DNA from: Poriferisodalis sp965221945
Lineage (GTDB): Bacteria; Actinomycetota; Acidimicrobiia; Acidimicrobiales; Poriferisodalaceae
DNA length: 64,000 nt
Reading direction: 5' to 3'
NCBI RefSeq assembly: GCF_965221945.1
Contig: NZ_OZ244925.1
Coordinates: forward strand, 3,348,001-3,412,000
Of the stretch, positions 11,879 through 20,657 are shown piece after piece. Position 1 is the first letter of the stretch. Each line of letters begins with the position of its first letter. Both the position numbers and the translations under genes were made by a program. The notes under the pieces were generated by a model. It was not told the origin of the DNA, did not search any database, and saw only the letters and a program-made list of their open reading frames with translations.

Positions 11879-13102
11879 ATGAGTGACGAACTGCTGACGC
11901 CCGAACGGGCGGATTTGGTCGCCCGGATGGCGGAACTGGGTCCTGCGTTTGGCGAGCGTGCCCCAGAACACGATCGCGACGCCAGCTTCCCGCATCGCAA
12001 CTGGGACGACCTGGCCGAAGCCGGGTTCTTGGGCCTGTGCGTCCCGAAGTCCGCCGGCGGCCTCGGCGCGGACTTCGTGGGCTACGCGCTGGTGGCCGAG
12101 GAGATGGGACGGCACTGCGCAACGACCGCGCTGACGTTCAACATGCATACCGCGACGGCGCTGCTGGCCGGACCGATTGCGGAATCGCTGCTCGCCGGCC
12201 CCAACGGCCGCGCGTTGGATCCCGACGGGCGGATGACTGCCCACCTCGAAGCGAATCGGCCGCAGTTGTGGCACGGCATGATCCACGACGGCACCATCCA
12301 CTCCCAGCCCTTCTCCGAGGGACAGGCACCGGGGGCTCGCGCAGGTTTCAGCACCATTGCTGTGGTGACCGACGGCGGCTATGTGGTGACCGGCCGCAAG
12401 ATCTTCGCCTCGCTGAGCGGCGCGGCACACCGGCACAACGTGCTCGCCGTGGTGGAGGGCGATCCCCACCTTCGCCTGCTGGGCGTGCCTGCCGACTCCG
12501 ACGGTGTCGAGATCGTGGGCGACTGGGATCCGCTGGGGATGCGCGGCACAGACTCGCGCACGCTGCTGATGGACAACGTGTTCGTGCCGGCTGCGAATGA
12601 GGTGCTGCCGCCCGGGATGTTCAACGCGATGGTGTCGCGCTTCCCACAGTTCTACATGAGCCTTTCGTTCAGCTACCTGGGGCTGATGCGAGCCATCTTG
12701 GACACGACGCGGACGTACTTGCGCGGCGAGTCCGGTGTGAAGGCGTCTCGGGATCACCCCATCAAGCAGACCGGCTGGGCGCAGCTGCAGCTCATCTACG
12801 ACCGGGCGCAGGCGATGACGTATCGCGTGCTCGGCGAGATCTGCGCGGACCCCGATCCGCAGCAGCTGCGCCGTGCCCAGGTGGCGACGATCACCACGAT
12901 GGAGAGCGCCCCCGAGATGGCGTCGCTGGCGCTGCGCACCTGCGGCGGCCGGTCGTTGCTGCGACCGGGCAGGCTCGAACAGCACTACCGAGATGCCCGC
13001 TGCGGCGCCACGATGCTGCCGTGGAGTACCGAGGAACTGCTCGTACGGCTCGGCCGCAACGGCCTCTACGACACCGACGGCAATGACCCTGACCCGGCCT
13101 GA
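11879..13102 (+). CDS. Acyl-CoA dehydrogenase family protein
   Basis: 407 residues. The N-terminal helical domain (LCVPKSAGGLG near residue 45), a beta domain (VTGRKIFASLSG, DPLGMRGTDSR near 170-225) and a C-terminal four-helix domain with YRDARCGATMLPWSTEEL give the flavin-dependent acyl-CoA dehydrogenase architecture. The usual Arg/Gly motif near the C terminus is altered (PWSTE instead of the common GT-E), so substrate and even chemistry may differ from classical beta-oxidation. AAGGG (11866-11870) eight bases before ATG 11879 supports that start over GTG 11870. It is the last gene of the catabolic run. Confidence 0.8.
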   Translation: MSDELLTPERADLVARMAELGPAFGERAPEHDRDASFPHRNWDDLAEAGFLGLCVPKSAGGLGADFVGYALVAEEMGRHCATTALTFNMHTATALLAGPIAESLLAGPNGRALDPDGRMTAHLEANRPQLWHGMIHDGTIHSQPFSEGQAPGARAGFSTIAVVTDGGYVVTGRKIFASLSGAAHRHNVLAVVEGDPHLRLLGVPADSDGVEIVGDWDPLGMRGTDSRTLLMDNVFVPAANEVLPPGMFNAMVSRFPQFYMSLSFSYLGLMRAILDTTRTYLRGESGVKASRDHPIKQTGWAQLQLIYDRAQAMTYRVLGEICADPDPQQLRRAQVATITTMESAPEMASLALRTCGGRSLLRPGRLEQHYRDARCGATMLPWSTEELLVRLGRNGLYDTDGNDPDPA

Positions 13103-13210
13103 CCACCCGGCCTGACCACTCAGCGGGACGTCGCTGCGTCCGGATCGCTGACACCGGACTGTAACGATGGCGTCGGAACGTCAATCTGCCGCAACGACTC
13201 TGTCTATGTG

Positions 13211-15553
13211 ATGAGCCACTCGAAGATGCGTCATGCATCGAAGCCGATGTCTGGCCGACTGCTGGTCGTGCTGCTCGTCGCGGGGCTGTTTGCGGCCGCT
13301 TGCACCAGCGACTCCGCCGATGCTCCGGCCGGAGATTCCGCTGCGCTCACAACGAGCCCGTCGACGGCAACCGACGGTGACCAGCCTGACGCGCCCACCA
13401 GCGAAGACCCTGGCGCCGAGCCGTCGAGCGACGCCGATGTTGCCCCGGACGACGACACGCCGGACGGCCAAGACGCGCCGGACGACGACACGCCGGACGG
13501 CCAAGACGCGCCGGACGACGAAACCTCCGGCGTCGATGACGGAAACAGCGCCGACGGGGATGGCGACGGACCCAAGACCGGCTCACAGACCGCTGCGCTG
13601 GAGCGGTTCAACGACTGTGGCGCTGTGCTCGGCTATGTCCATGCGAACGCGGCAGGAGTCGTTGGCCCGTGGGGTCTCGGCGACGACTTCGGCCTCGAAG
13701 GGGATGTCATCGAGGAAGGCGCGATTGTCGCTGACTCTGCAGCATCGGGTGACGTCGCGTCGTTGCAGGCGGGCGTCGACTACAGCACCTCCAACGTGCA
13801 GGAAGCGGGCATCGACGAGCCTGACGTGATCAAGACCGACGGTGAGCGGATCATCGTCGCCACACAGAACCGGGTCCAGATCGTCGACGTGACTGGGCCG
13901 GAACCGTCGCTGGCAGCCACGCTCGATCTCGACGACTTGTGGGGCTGGAGACTGCTGCTGCACGGCGATCGAGTGCTCGCGTTCGCAACGCGATGGGACG
14001 TCATCGTTCCCTTCGAGGTGTCCGATAACGACGGCACGACAGATGTCATCGAACCGGAACCCGGCTGGGGACCCACGACCGAGATCGTCGAGATCGACTT
14101 GGCTCAGGCAGTTCCTGCGGTCGCGCGACGGCTGAGCATCGAAGGCAACTACGTCAGCGCTCGCATGACCGACGGCGTGGTCCGCATTGTCACGAGTTTG
14201 CGGCCGCGTGCTATCGGTTGGACCGTTCCGGAGGCGGCTGGCATAGCCGCTGAGGAGCAGGCAACCGAGGCAAACCGGGAGATCATCGCCAGCACCACGG
14301 TCGATCACTGGCTACCGCACTACGCATTGAGCGATGCCGCGGGCACAACCGTCGACGGGGGACGCCTCGTCGATTGCGACCGCGTCTGGGCTCCCACTCA
14401 CTACTCAGGCCCGGGCACGCTGAGCGTCACCACCATCGACATCGCTGCAGACGGCCTGGCGGCATCGTTGGACACCACGTCGATCATGTCGGACGGCAGC
14501 ACCGTGTACGCCTCGCCGGAGCACCTGTACGTGACGACGACCCGATGGTTCAACTGGCATACCCAACCAGAGGGTCCCGATGACGGCACGCTCGCCGAGT
14601 CCGAGATCCACATGTTCGACACAGGCGATGCGCTCTCGAGCCCCTACGTGGGGTCGGCGACGGTGACCGGCACCGTGCTGAACCAGTACTCGATGTCCTC
14701 CCACGAGGGCCACCTGAGGATCGCGACCACGACGATCCCGCCGTGGCGCTTCGAGGGTGGGCCCGACTCTGAGAGCCTCGTGACGGTGTTCGCCGTTGAC
14801 GCCGGCGGCCTGTCCCAAGTCGGTCAGATCGGCGGGCTCGGCGTCGGCGAGCGGATCTTTGCGGTGCGGTACCTGGGTGACATCGCTGCGGTGGTGACAT
14901 TCCGCCAGACGGATCCACTGTACATCATCGACCTGGCTGATCCAGCTTCGCCGACGGTGCGGGGCGAACTCAAGATTCACGGCTATTCGGCCTATCTGCA
15001 TCCGGTCGGCGCCGACCGGTTGCTCGGCGTCGGCCAGGACGCCGACGAAGAAGGCCGAACTCTCGGCACCCAGGTGTCGCTGTTCGATATTTCTGATTTG
15101 GATCGACCCGAACGCATCGCCCAGTGGACAGCGCCGGGTGGCCGCAGCCAGGTGGAGTTCGATGCGCTCGCGTTCCTGTACTGGCCCCCAACCGGTCTCG
15201 CGGTGCTGCCCATGAACCAGTACCCGAGCGACGAGAACGAAGGTGATCCTCCGTTCCTCGGTGCCGTGGCGCTCACAACCGTTGACGACGAGCTGTCTGA
15301 ATTCGGCCGCTTCAGTCATGCGGACCCGCCGCTGCGCAAGTGCCGCGAATCCCGAGAGATCACGGTCCGCCCCGACGGCACTGAGGAAGTCGGCTCCTTC
15401 GAACGCTATTGCTGGTACGACGTCGACTACGAGGCGCGAGTTGCCGGGAGCGCAGTGATCGCTGGCCGGCTGTACCTCGCATCGAACAAGGCGCTCGAAT
15501 CAATCGAGCTGGGATCAACCGAGCGCATCTCGCTGCTGCGGTGGGCTAACTGA
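13211..15553 (+). CDS. Secreted lipoprotein with C-terminal beta-propeller (Beta_propel family)
   Basis: 780 residues. A positively charged N terminus, hydrophobic stretch LLVVLLVAGLF and lipobox AAAC indicate a lipoprotein; residues ~35-115 are an acidic Asp/Pro/Gly linker with an exact internal repeat. The rest matches the secreted beta-propeller family distantly related to WD-40 proteins: the diagnostic N-EAGIDEPDVIKTDGERI segment is near residue 195, followed by blades such as VQIVDVTG. Function is unknown in this family; it is likely exposed on the cell surface. GTG 13208 directly precedes ATG 13211, so either may initiate. It is monocistronic as far as can be seen. Confidence 0.8.
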   Translation: MSHSKMRHASKPMSGRLLVVLLVAGLFAAACTSDSADAPAGDSAALTTSPSTATDGDQPDAPTSEDPGAEPSSDADVAPDDDTPDGQDAPDDDTPDGQDAPDDETSGVDDGNSADGDGDGPKTGSQTAALERFNDCGAVLGYVHANAAGVVGPWGLGDDFGLEGDVIEEGAIVADSAASGDVASLQAGVDYSTSNVQEAGIDEPDVIKTDGERIIVATQNRVQIVDVTGPEPSLAATLDLDDLWGWRLLLHGDRVLAFATRWDVIVPFEVSDNDGTTDVIEPEPGWGPTTEIVEIDLAQAVPAVARRLSIEGNYVSARMTDGVVRIVTSLRPRAIGWTVPEAAGIAAEEQATEANREIIASTTVDHWLPHYALSDAAGTTVDGGRLVDCDRVWAPTHYSGPGTLSVTTIDIAADGLAASLDTTSIMSDGSTVYASPEHLYVTTTRWFNWHTQPEGPDDGTLAESEIHMFDTGDALSSPYVGSATVTGTVLNQYSMSSHEGHLRIATTTIPPWRFEGGPDSESLVTVFAVDAGGLSQVGQIGGLGVGERIFAVRYLGDIAAVVTFRQTDPLYIIDLADPASPTVRGELKIHGYSAYLHPVGADRLLGVGQDADEEGRTLGTQVSLFDISDLDRPERIAQWTAPGGRSQVEFDALAFLYWPPTGLAVLPMNQYPSDENEGDPPFLGAVALTTVDDELSEFGRFSHADPPLRKCRESREITVRPDGTEEVGSFERYCWYDVDYEARVAGSAVIAGRLYLASNKALESIELGSTERISLLRWAN
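13448..13513 (+). repeat. 33-bp tandem repeat in the lipoprotein linker
   Basis: Two exact 33-bp units (13448-13480 and 13481-13513) are followed by the start of a third. They encode the 11-residue unit DDDTPDGQDAP, lengthening an acidic, flexible linker between the lipid anchor and the propeller. The length may vary between strains. Confidence 0.9.
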
Positions 15554-15583
15554 GTGCGAATTCCTGGCGCGATCGGGTCGATT

Positions 15584-15619
15584 ATGGGCCATAGTGATGC
15601 CATGGGTCACAGTGATGCC
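15584..15619 (+). repeat. 18-bp tandem duplication containing the start codon
   Basis: Two near-identical 18-bp units (15584-15601 and 15602-15619) each begin with ATG and encode MGHSDA. The duplication supplies two equally spaced candidate starts for the PAC2 gene. Confidence 0.8.
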
Positions 15620-16537
15620 ACCGATGGGGCTGATCACGCCGCGAAGCGGCAGATAGTCGTCTGGGATGGCGCGCCAAAGCTGGCTAATCCGCTTCTGCTG
15701 GTGGCCTTCGAGGGCTGGTTCGACGCCGGTGAGTGCGCCACTGGCGCGCTGTCGTGGATCCGCGACCGCAGCGAAGCCCGGCGCGTCTGCCACATCGACC
15801 CAGAAGAATTCTTCGACTTCCAGGAAAGCCGACCCCACATCGAGATCACGTCCACCGGAGAGCGCCATATCCGCTGGCCGGAGATCGAGTGCCATGTGGT
15901 GCCGGCTGCCCCGCCGCACGATCTCGTGCTCCTGTCGGGCATCGAGCCGCGCATGCGCTGGCGCACGTTCTGCACCGGTGTCGTAGAGATTGCCAGCGAG
16001 CTGGGTTGCGAGATGGTGGTGACGCTCGGGGCGATGGTCGCGGGCGTGGCGCATTCGCGGACCGCGTCGGTGAAGGGCAGTGCGGCCAATGCCGAGCTGG
16101 CCGCCCGGCTGGGTCTGGACCGGCCGACCTACCAAGGTCCAACCGGCATCATCGGCACGCTGCATGACGTGCTCGACCAGGCGTCGCTGCCGGTGGTGTC
16201 GCTGCGCGTGGGAGTGCCGCACTATGTGGCCGGGCCGCCGAACCCGAAGGGCACGAGAGCGCTGCTGGCCCATGTGGAGACGGTCACCGGCGTGAAGACT
16301 GGCTACAGCGAACTGGACTCCAGCGTGCAGGCTTGGGAGCAGCGGGTCAACGAGGCAGTGGCGCGTGACCCGGAGATCGTGTCGTACATCCAGCAGCTGG
16401 AAGCCGAAGCGGATCGCACCGCCGAAGAAAACCTGCCCAGCGGCGACGATCTGGCACAGGAGTTCCAGAGGTTCCTGGCCGAGCAGCGCCAGTCGGGGCC
16501 CAGCGATGGCGACAGCGACTCCGACGAGGCGGGCTGA
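15584..16537 (+). CDS. PAC2 family protein
   Basis: About 317 residues. The central part carries the PAC2 (proteasome assembly chaperone-like) pattern: VWDGAPKLANPLLLVAFEGW near the start, LLSGIEPRMRW, the strand GCEMVVTLGAMVAGVAHSRT, and VPHYVAGPPNPKGTRALL. PAC2 proteins are conserved in actinobacteria; a role beside the proteasome or ATP-grasp enzymes has been suggested but is not established. The C-terminal tail is Glu/Ser/Asp-rich. GTG 15554, ATG 15584 and ATG 15602 are all in frame; the 15584/15602 pair results from an 18-bp duplication, so the exact start is uncertain. Confidence 0.75.
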   Translation: MGHSDAMGHSDATDGADHAAKRQIVVWDGAPKLANPLLLVAFEGWFDAGECATGALSWIRDRSEARRVCHIDPEEFFDFQESRPHIEITSTGERHIRWPEIECHVVPAAPPHDLVLLSGIEPRMRWRTFCTGVVEIASELGCEMVVTLGAMVAGVAHSRTASVKGSAANAELAARLGLDRPTYQGPTGIIGTLHDVLDQASLPVVSLRVGVPHYVAGPPNPKGTRALLAHVETVTGVKTGYSELDSSVQAWEQRVNEAVARDPEIVSYIQQLEAEADRTAEENLPSGDDLAQEFQRFLAEQRQSGPSDGDSDSDEAG

Positions 16538-16607
16538 GCGGCACACGCCCAGGTTGCACGGGAAAAAGAACGGCGTCGGGCGCCAACCGCCGCCGTAGGG
16601 TTCTGCC

Positions 16608-17720
16608 ATGGGCGGCAGCACGTTCGGGGAGCGTTTCGCGGTCACCACCTTCGGCGAATCCCATGGCGGAGCGCTGGGAGTGATCATCGACGGCTGCCCC
16701 GCGCGCATTGAGCTGAACGAAGCCGATGTGCAGGTCGATCTGGATCGCCGCCGTCCCGGCCAGAGCCGCCTGGTCACCCAGCGCGATGAAGCCGACAGGG
16801 TCACGATCCACTCGGGTGTCTTCGAGGGCCTGACGCTGGGGACGCCGATCGGCATGACGGTGGCGAACACCGATGCCCGGCCGGGTGCCTATGCGGACAT
16901 GGCAGCCGTGTACCGGCCCAGCCACGCCGACTTCACCACCGAGGCCAAGTACGGAATCCGCAATTGGCAGGGGGGCGGTCGGGCTTCTGCTCGCGAGACT
17001 GTCGGCCGGGTGGCGGCAGGCGCCGTCGCCCGCAGGATTCTCTCGACGGTCGGCACCGAGGTGCTGGGCTGGGTCAGCTCGGTGCGCGACATCAACGCCG
17101 ACGTTGATCCCGCGGCGCTGATGCGTGACGACGTCGAGGCCGACCCGACCCGATGCCCCGATCCCGCCGCTGCGGTCCGGATGACCGAGGCCATCGAGGC
17201 GGCCCGGCGCGACGGCGACTCGCTGGGAGGCGTCGTGGCCTGTGTGGCGCGTGGGGTTCCGGCTGGGCTGGGAGAGCCCGTGTTTGACAAGCTCGACGCC
17301 GAGCTGACCGGCGCGGTGATGTCACTGCCGGCGGCGAAGGGCGTCGAGATCGGCAGCGGCTTCGCCGGGACGCTGATGACCGGACGCCAGCACAACGATG
17401 AATTCGCACCGGGGCCCGAGGGGCGACCGGTCACCGTCACCAATCGCAGCGGCGGCATCCAGGGCGGCATCAGCAACGGGGCCGACATCGTGCTGCGCGT
17501 CGCCTTCAAGCCCACCGCCACCATCGCGAGCGAGCAGAAGACCGTGACCAGCGCCGGTGAGCCCACGGTGCTGGCGGCTCGGGGCCGCCACGATCCGTGC
17601 GTGCTGCCCCGGGCCGTGCCGATGGTGGAGGCGATGGTCTGCCTCGTGCTGGCCGACCACCTGTTGCGACAGCAGACAACCCAGCTGGCACCCGGACCCG
17701 CAGCACAGACGCAGGGCTGA
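16608..17720 (+). CDS. aroC: Chorismate synthase
   Basis: 370 residues, full length. It converts 5-enolpyruvylshikimate-3-phosphate to chorismate using reduced FMN, the last common step to aromatic amino acids and menaquinone. Signature stretches are present: GESHGGALGVIIDGCP near residue 17, RPGQSR near 48, RASARETVGRVAAGAVA near 127, and SGGIQGGISNG near 284. It supplies chorismate for the isochorismate synthase encoded later in this window. The TSUP permease gene starts 13 bp after its stop. Confidence 0.95.
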   Translation: MGGSTFGERFAVTTFGESHGGALGVIIDGCPARIELNEADVQVDLDRRRPGQSRLVTQRDEADRVTIHSGVFEGLTLGTPIGMTVANTDARPGAYADMAAVYRPSHADFTTEAKYGIRNWQGGGRASARETVGRVAAGAVARRILSTVGTEVLGWVSSVRDINADVDPAALMRDDVEADPTRCPDPAAAVRMTEAIEAARRDGDSLGGVVACVARGVPAGLGEPVFDKLDAELTGAVMSLPAAKGVEIGSGFAGTLMTGRQHNDEFAPGPEGRPVTVTNRSGGIQGGISNGADIVLRVAFKPTATIASEQKTVTSAGEPTVLAARGRHDPCVLPRAVPMVEAMVCLVLADHLLRQQTTQLAPGPAAQTQG

Positions 17721-17733
17721 TGGGCTCGTCCTG

Positions 17734-18474
17734 ATGGACAGTCTGCAAATTGCGCTCGTGGCTGGTGCGGGCGTGGTGGCCGGCGTGGTGAACGCCATGG
17801 CGGGCGGCGGGTCGTTGTTGACCGTGAGCCTGCTGACGGTGGTGGGAGACCTCGGCGGGTTGGTCGCGAACGGCACGAATCGCATCGGCGTCCTGACTCA
17901 GAACGTGGCTTCCGTGGCCGGTTTCCGCCGTGAAGGCGTATCGGGTCTGCGCCGAGCCGTGCCGGTGCTCGTACCGAGCCTGGTCGGCTCCTTGATTGGT
18001 GCATACGCGGTCTCGAACCTGCTCAGCGACACGGCATTCGAGCGCATCTTCGGAATCCTGATGGTGCCGTTGCTCATCCTGAGCTTGCGTCCACCGAAGG
18101 CGCGTGGCGACAACATCGTGTGGCCGAGGGCGCTGACTGTTGTGGTGTTCTTCGCGATCGGCCTGTACGGCGGCGCATTCCAGGTGGGCGTCGGCCTCAT
18201 CTTGGTGCTTGCGCTTTCGCACGCCGGTCTGGACCTGGTGAATGCCAACGCGGTCAAGGTGGTGGTGATCGCCGTGCTGACTGCCGTGGCGGTTCCGGTG
18301 TTCATCCTGAACGACCAGGTGCACTGGGGTTTCGCCGTCATCGTTGCCGTGGGCTTCGCTGTCGGCGGCTGGCTGGGCGCCCGCTTGGCCGTACGCGGCG
18401 GGGAGCGGGTGATCCGCCCGGTCCTCGTCGTGGCCGTCGTCGGTCTGGCCGGCCGCATGCTCGGGCTCTATTGA
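17734..18474 (+). CDS. TSUP (TauE/SafE) family membrane permease
   Basis: 246 residues, almost entirely hydrophobic, with about seven or eight membrane segments and the internal similarity typical of TauE/SafE proteins. The first segment ends in the family's conserved GVVNAMAGGGSLLTV (residues ~14-28), and GGAFQVGVGLILVLAL opens the second half. The family exports or moves sulfite and other small sulfonate/carboxylate anions; the substrate here is unknown. ATG 17734 follows aroC by 13 bp; longer versions of the frame run back into aroC and are not credible. The stop codon lies inside the first of three stem-loops. Confidence 0.8.
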   Translation: MDSLQIALVAGAGVVAGVVNAMAGGGSLLTVSLLTVVGDLGGLVANGTNRIGVLTQNVASVAGFRREGVSGLRRAVPVLVPSLVGSLIGAYAVSNLLSDTAFERIFGILMVPLLILSLRPPKARGDNIVWPRALTVVVFFAIGLYGGAFQVGVGLILVLALSHAGLDLVNANAVKVVVIAVLTAVAVPVFILNDQVHWGFAVIVAVGFAVGGWLGARLAVRGGERVIRPVLVVAVVGLAGRMLGLY

Positions 18475-18541
18475 GCCCGACGTTGAACGCAGGGGGCTCT
18501 ATTGAGCCCGAGGTCCCCCACAGGGGCCTCTATTGGGCCCC
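18462..18541. repeat. Three tandem stem-loops with ~31-bp periodicity
   Basis: Three inverted repeats with a shared CTCTATTG core: CGGGCTC-TATT-GAGCCCG at 18462-18479, GGGCTC-TATT-GAGCCC at 18494-18509, and GGGGCC-N7-GGCCCC at 18523-18541. They start about 31 bp apart, and the first contains the permease stop codon. They may end the aroC-permease transcript or act on the mRNA leader of the PatB gene; there is no T-run typical of a simple intrinsic terminator. Confidence 0.75.
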
Positions 18542-18570
18542 GGCCGCGCTTCGCCGCGTAGTGTCGCCCC

Positions 18571-19725
18571 GTGATCTTCGACTTGGACGCTGACCGAGTT
18601 CGCAACCGCCCGGGAATCAAGTGGGGCCGGCAGGGTCCTGACGTACTGGCGGCCTGGGTGGCCGACATGGATTTGGAGCTGCCCGACGTTGTGCTGGACG
18701 CCGTCAAGGCACGCATCGACACCGGCGGGCTGGGCTACGACTTCTACGACAAGCCCATCCCGGTGCTCGACGTGTTTGCGAAGCGCATGGGCGAGGCGTT
18801 CGGCTGGCAGGTCGAGGGGGCCGACACGGTGCGCGTGCACGACGTCATCCAGGGTCTCGAGCTGGCGATCACCTACTGCACGAAACCAGGTGACGGGATC
18901 ATCTTCCAGACCCCGGCCTACCCGCCGTTCTTCTCTAGCGTGGAGGGACACGGGCGCCGGGTGGTGCCTGACCCGCTGATCTGCGATGACGACGGCTGGC
19001 ATCTCGACCTCAACCACTTGGAATCAGCGGCGAACGCCCCCGATGTGACCGCAGTCATCCTGTGCCAGCCCCACAACCCGTGCGGCATGGTGCTCGACGC
19101 CGACGACATTGCCGCCGTGGTCGATATTGCCGAACGTCACGACCTGGTCGTGATCTCTGACGAGATCCACTGCGATCTGGTGTATGCGCCGAGACGCCAC
19201 ATTCCGGTGGCGTCGGTCAGCGAGCTGGCGTCTGAGCGAACGGTGACCGTGACGGCGGCCACCAAGTCCTTCAATATGGCGGGACTGCGGATGGCGTTCT
19301 TGCATTCGGCGTCATCGCGCTACGGCCCGGTGGTAACGGGCATCCCGAAGCGGCTCATCGGCGGCATCGGGATTCTGGGCCAAGTGGCCACGGTGGCCGG
19401 CTGGACCGAGGCGCTCGACTGGCTCGACGAGTTGGTCGCCGGTCTTGACCGCAACCGCCACCTGCTGGCGGATCTGCTGGCTGAGCGCCTGCCGGAAGTC
19501 CGCTACCGCCCACCCGACGCCACCTACCTGGCTTGGTTCGACTGCACCGAACTCGGGCTCGGCGACGATCCGTCCGCGGTGTTCCTGGACAAGGGCGGGG
19601 TGTACCTGAACTCGGGCCTGGACTTCGGACCCGGAGGCACAGGCCACGTGCGCCTCAACTTCGCCACCTCGCCAGCGATGCTCGACGAGGCCACCGCTCG
19701 CATGGCCAAGGCCATCGGCCGCTAG
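18571..19725 (+). CDS. PatB/MalY-type PLP-dependent C-S lyase (cystathionine beta-lyase) / aminotransferase
   Basis: 384 residues, fold-type I PLP enzyme. AAWVADMDLELP near residue 27 is diagnostic of the MalY/PatB branch; the cofactor-binding asparagine lies in QPHNPCGMV (~172), the Asp in SDEIHCDLVY (~195), and the Schiff-base lysine in ATKSFNMAGLR (~231). These enzymes cleave cystathionine to homocysteine or act on other cysteine S-conjugates. The GTG start at 18571 comes directly after the three stem-loops. Confidence 0.85.
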   Translation: MIFDLDADRVRNRPGIKWGRQGPDVLAAWVADMDLELPDVVLDAVKARIDTGGLGYDFYDKPIPVLDVFAKRMGEAFGWQVEGADTVRVHDVIQGLELAITYCTKPGDGIIFQTPAYPPFFSSVEGHGRRVVPDPLICDDDGWHLDLNHLESAANAPDVTAVILCQPHNPCGMVLDADDIAAVVDIAERHDLVVISDEIHCDLVYAPRRHIPVASVSELASERTVTVTAATKSFNMAGLRMAFLHSASSRYGPVVTGIPKRLIGGIGILGQVATVAGWTEALDWLDELVAGLDRNRHLLADLLAERLPEVRYRPPDATYLAWFDCTELGLGDDPSAVFLDKGGVYLNSGLDFGPGGTGHVRLNFATSPAMLDEATARMAKAIGR

Positions 19726-19746
19726 GGCACTCAGTCGCTCGGCCTT

Positions 19747-20595
19747 TCAGGCTTCGGCGATCTGCTCTGACTCGCCCCTACGAGCTTGGTGGCGCAGCAC
19801 GAGCGGGTATCCGACGATGGCGACGAGGGCGAAGCTGAACCACTGCAGCGCGTAGCCCAAGTGGGGACCGGCGTCGAGCTCCGGCGTTGGCAGTGGCACG
19901 GGCGAGATGCCGCAGCAATCTGGGTTGAGTTCGATCATCGATCCGCCGGGCCGTGCAGCACTGGTCACCTCGACATAGACAGGTACGAGATCCAGCGTGG
20001 TCTGGCGGCTGATGCGCTCCACATCGACGCGAGCAAGCGTGGTGAGCTCACCTTCGGCAGGATCGGCCGGTCCGAGCAAGCCTCGTTGCTGGCTCGTGCG
20101 GATCCGGCCGGTGATCTCCGCAGGCTCAGTGAGCCGAAAGATCACGAATTCGCGGGACTCCGTCTCATCGCCGCTCACGATCGCGCACCCACGCTGGGGT
20201 AGCCAGCCCGCGACCACGAGCACGCCGAACTGCTCGACGCTGTCGCTGGATGTTGCGGCTGCGGGCACGGCGAGGTGGCAGCCGGGCAAGCCGTCGAGGC
20301 TGCGGTTGCGGATCAGCACTGCTTCGTGCCAGTCGAAGCGGACCACTGGAAGGGCCACCGATCGGTACTGCAGTGCTTCCGTGAGGCCGGCGTCGAGCAC
20401 CGCTTCGAAGAACCGGTCGGCATCCAGGGGGCGCATGTCCTCGCGCTCGGAGATCGCAGCGTTGCGGTCACGCACTTCGCCGTGGCGACTGAGCTGCCAG
20501 AAACCGGCGACCAGGAAGATCACCAGCAGCACGCCGGCGAGCGCGTGCCCTGCCAGCCAGAGTGGCGTGCGCGCAAAGCGGTACGAATCTCGCAT
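19747..20595 (-). CDS. SURF1 family cytochrome oxidase assembly protein
   Basis: 282 residues with the SURF1/Shy1 layout: one N-terminal membrane segment (residues ~13-33) running into the family motif GFWQLSRH, a large extracytoplasmic loop with VVAGWLPQRG, and a C-terminal membrane segment (YALQWFSFALVAIVGYPLVL) with the conserved HLGYALQWF signature. It helps assemble haem a/cytochrome c oxidase. The start at 20595 is chosen because GGAGG stands four to five bases before it; an in-frame ATG at 20637 is less well placed. The gene implies aerobic respiration with an aa3-type oxidase. Confidence 0.85.
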   Translation of the reverse strand: MRDSYRFARTPLWLAGHALAGVLLVIFLVAGFWQLSRHGEVRDRNAAISEREDMRPLDADRFFEAVLDAGLTEALQYRSVALPVVRFDWHEAVLIRNRSLDGLPGCHLAVPAAATSSDSVEQFGVLVVAGWLPQRGCAIVSGDETESREFVIFRLTEPAEITGRIRTSQQRGLLGPADPAEGELTTLARVDVERISRQTTLDLVPVYVEVTSAARPGGSMIELNPDCCGISPVPLPTPELDAGPHLGYALQWFSFALVAIVGYPLVLRHQARRGESEQIAEA

Positions 20596-20657
20596 CTGCC
20601 CTCCACAAGTCATGCGACTATGGGCGAAACCGGACACGCGTCGAAGCTATCGACGCC

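Noticed and set aside
13448..13513. CRISPR-like spaced repeats
   Set aside because: The units are directly adjacent, in frame and coding; no spacers exist. No CRISPR array was seen anywhere in the window.
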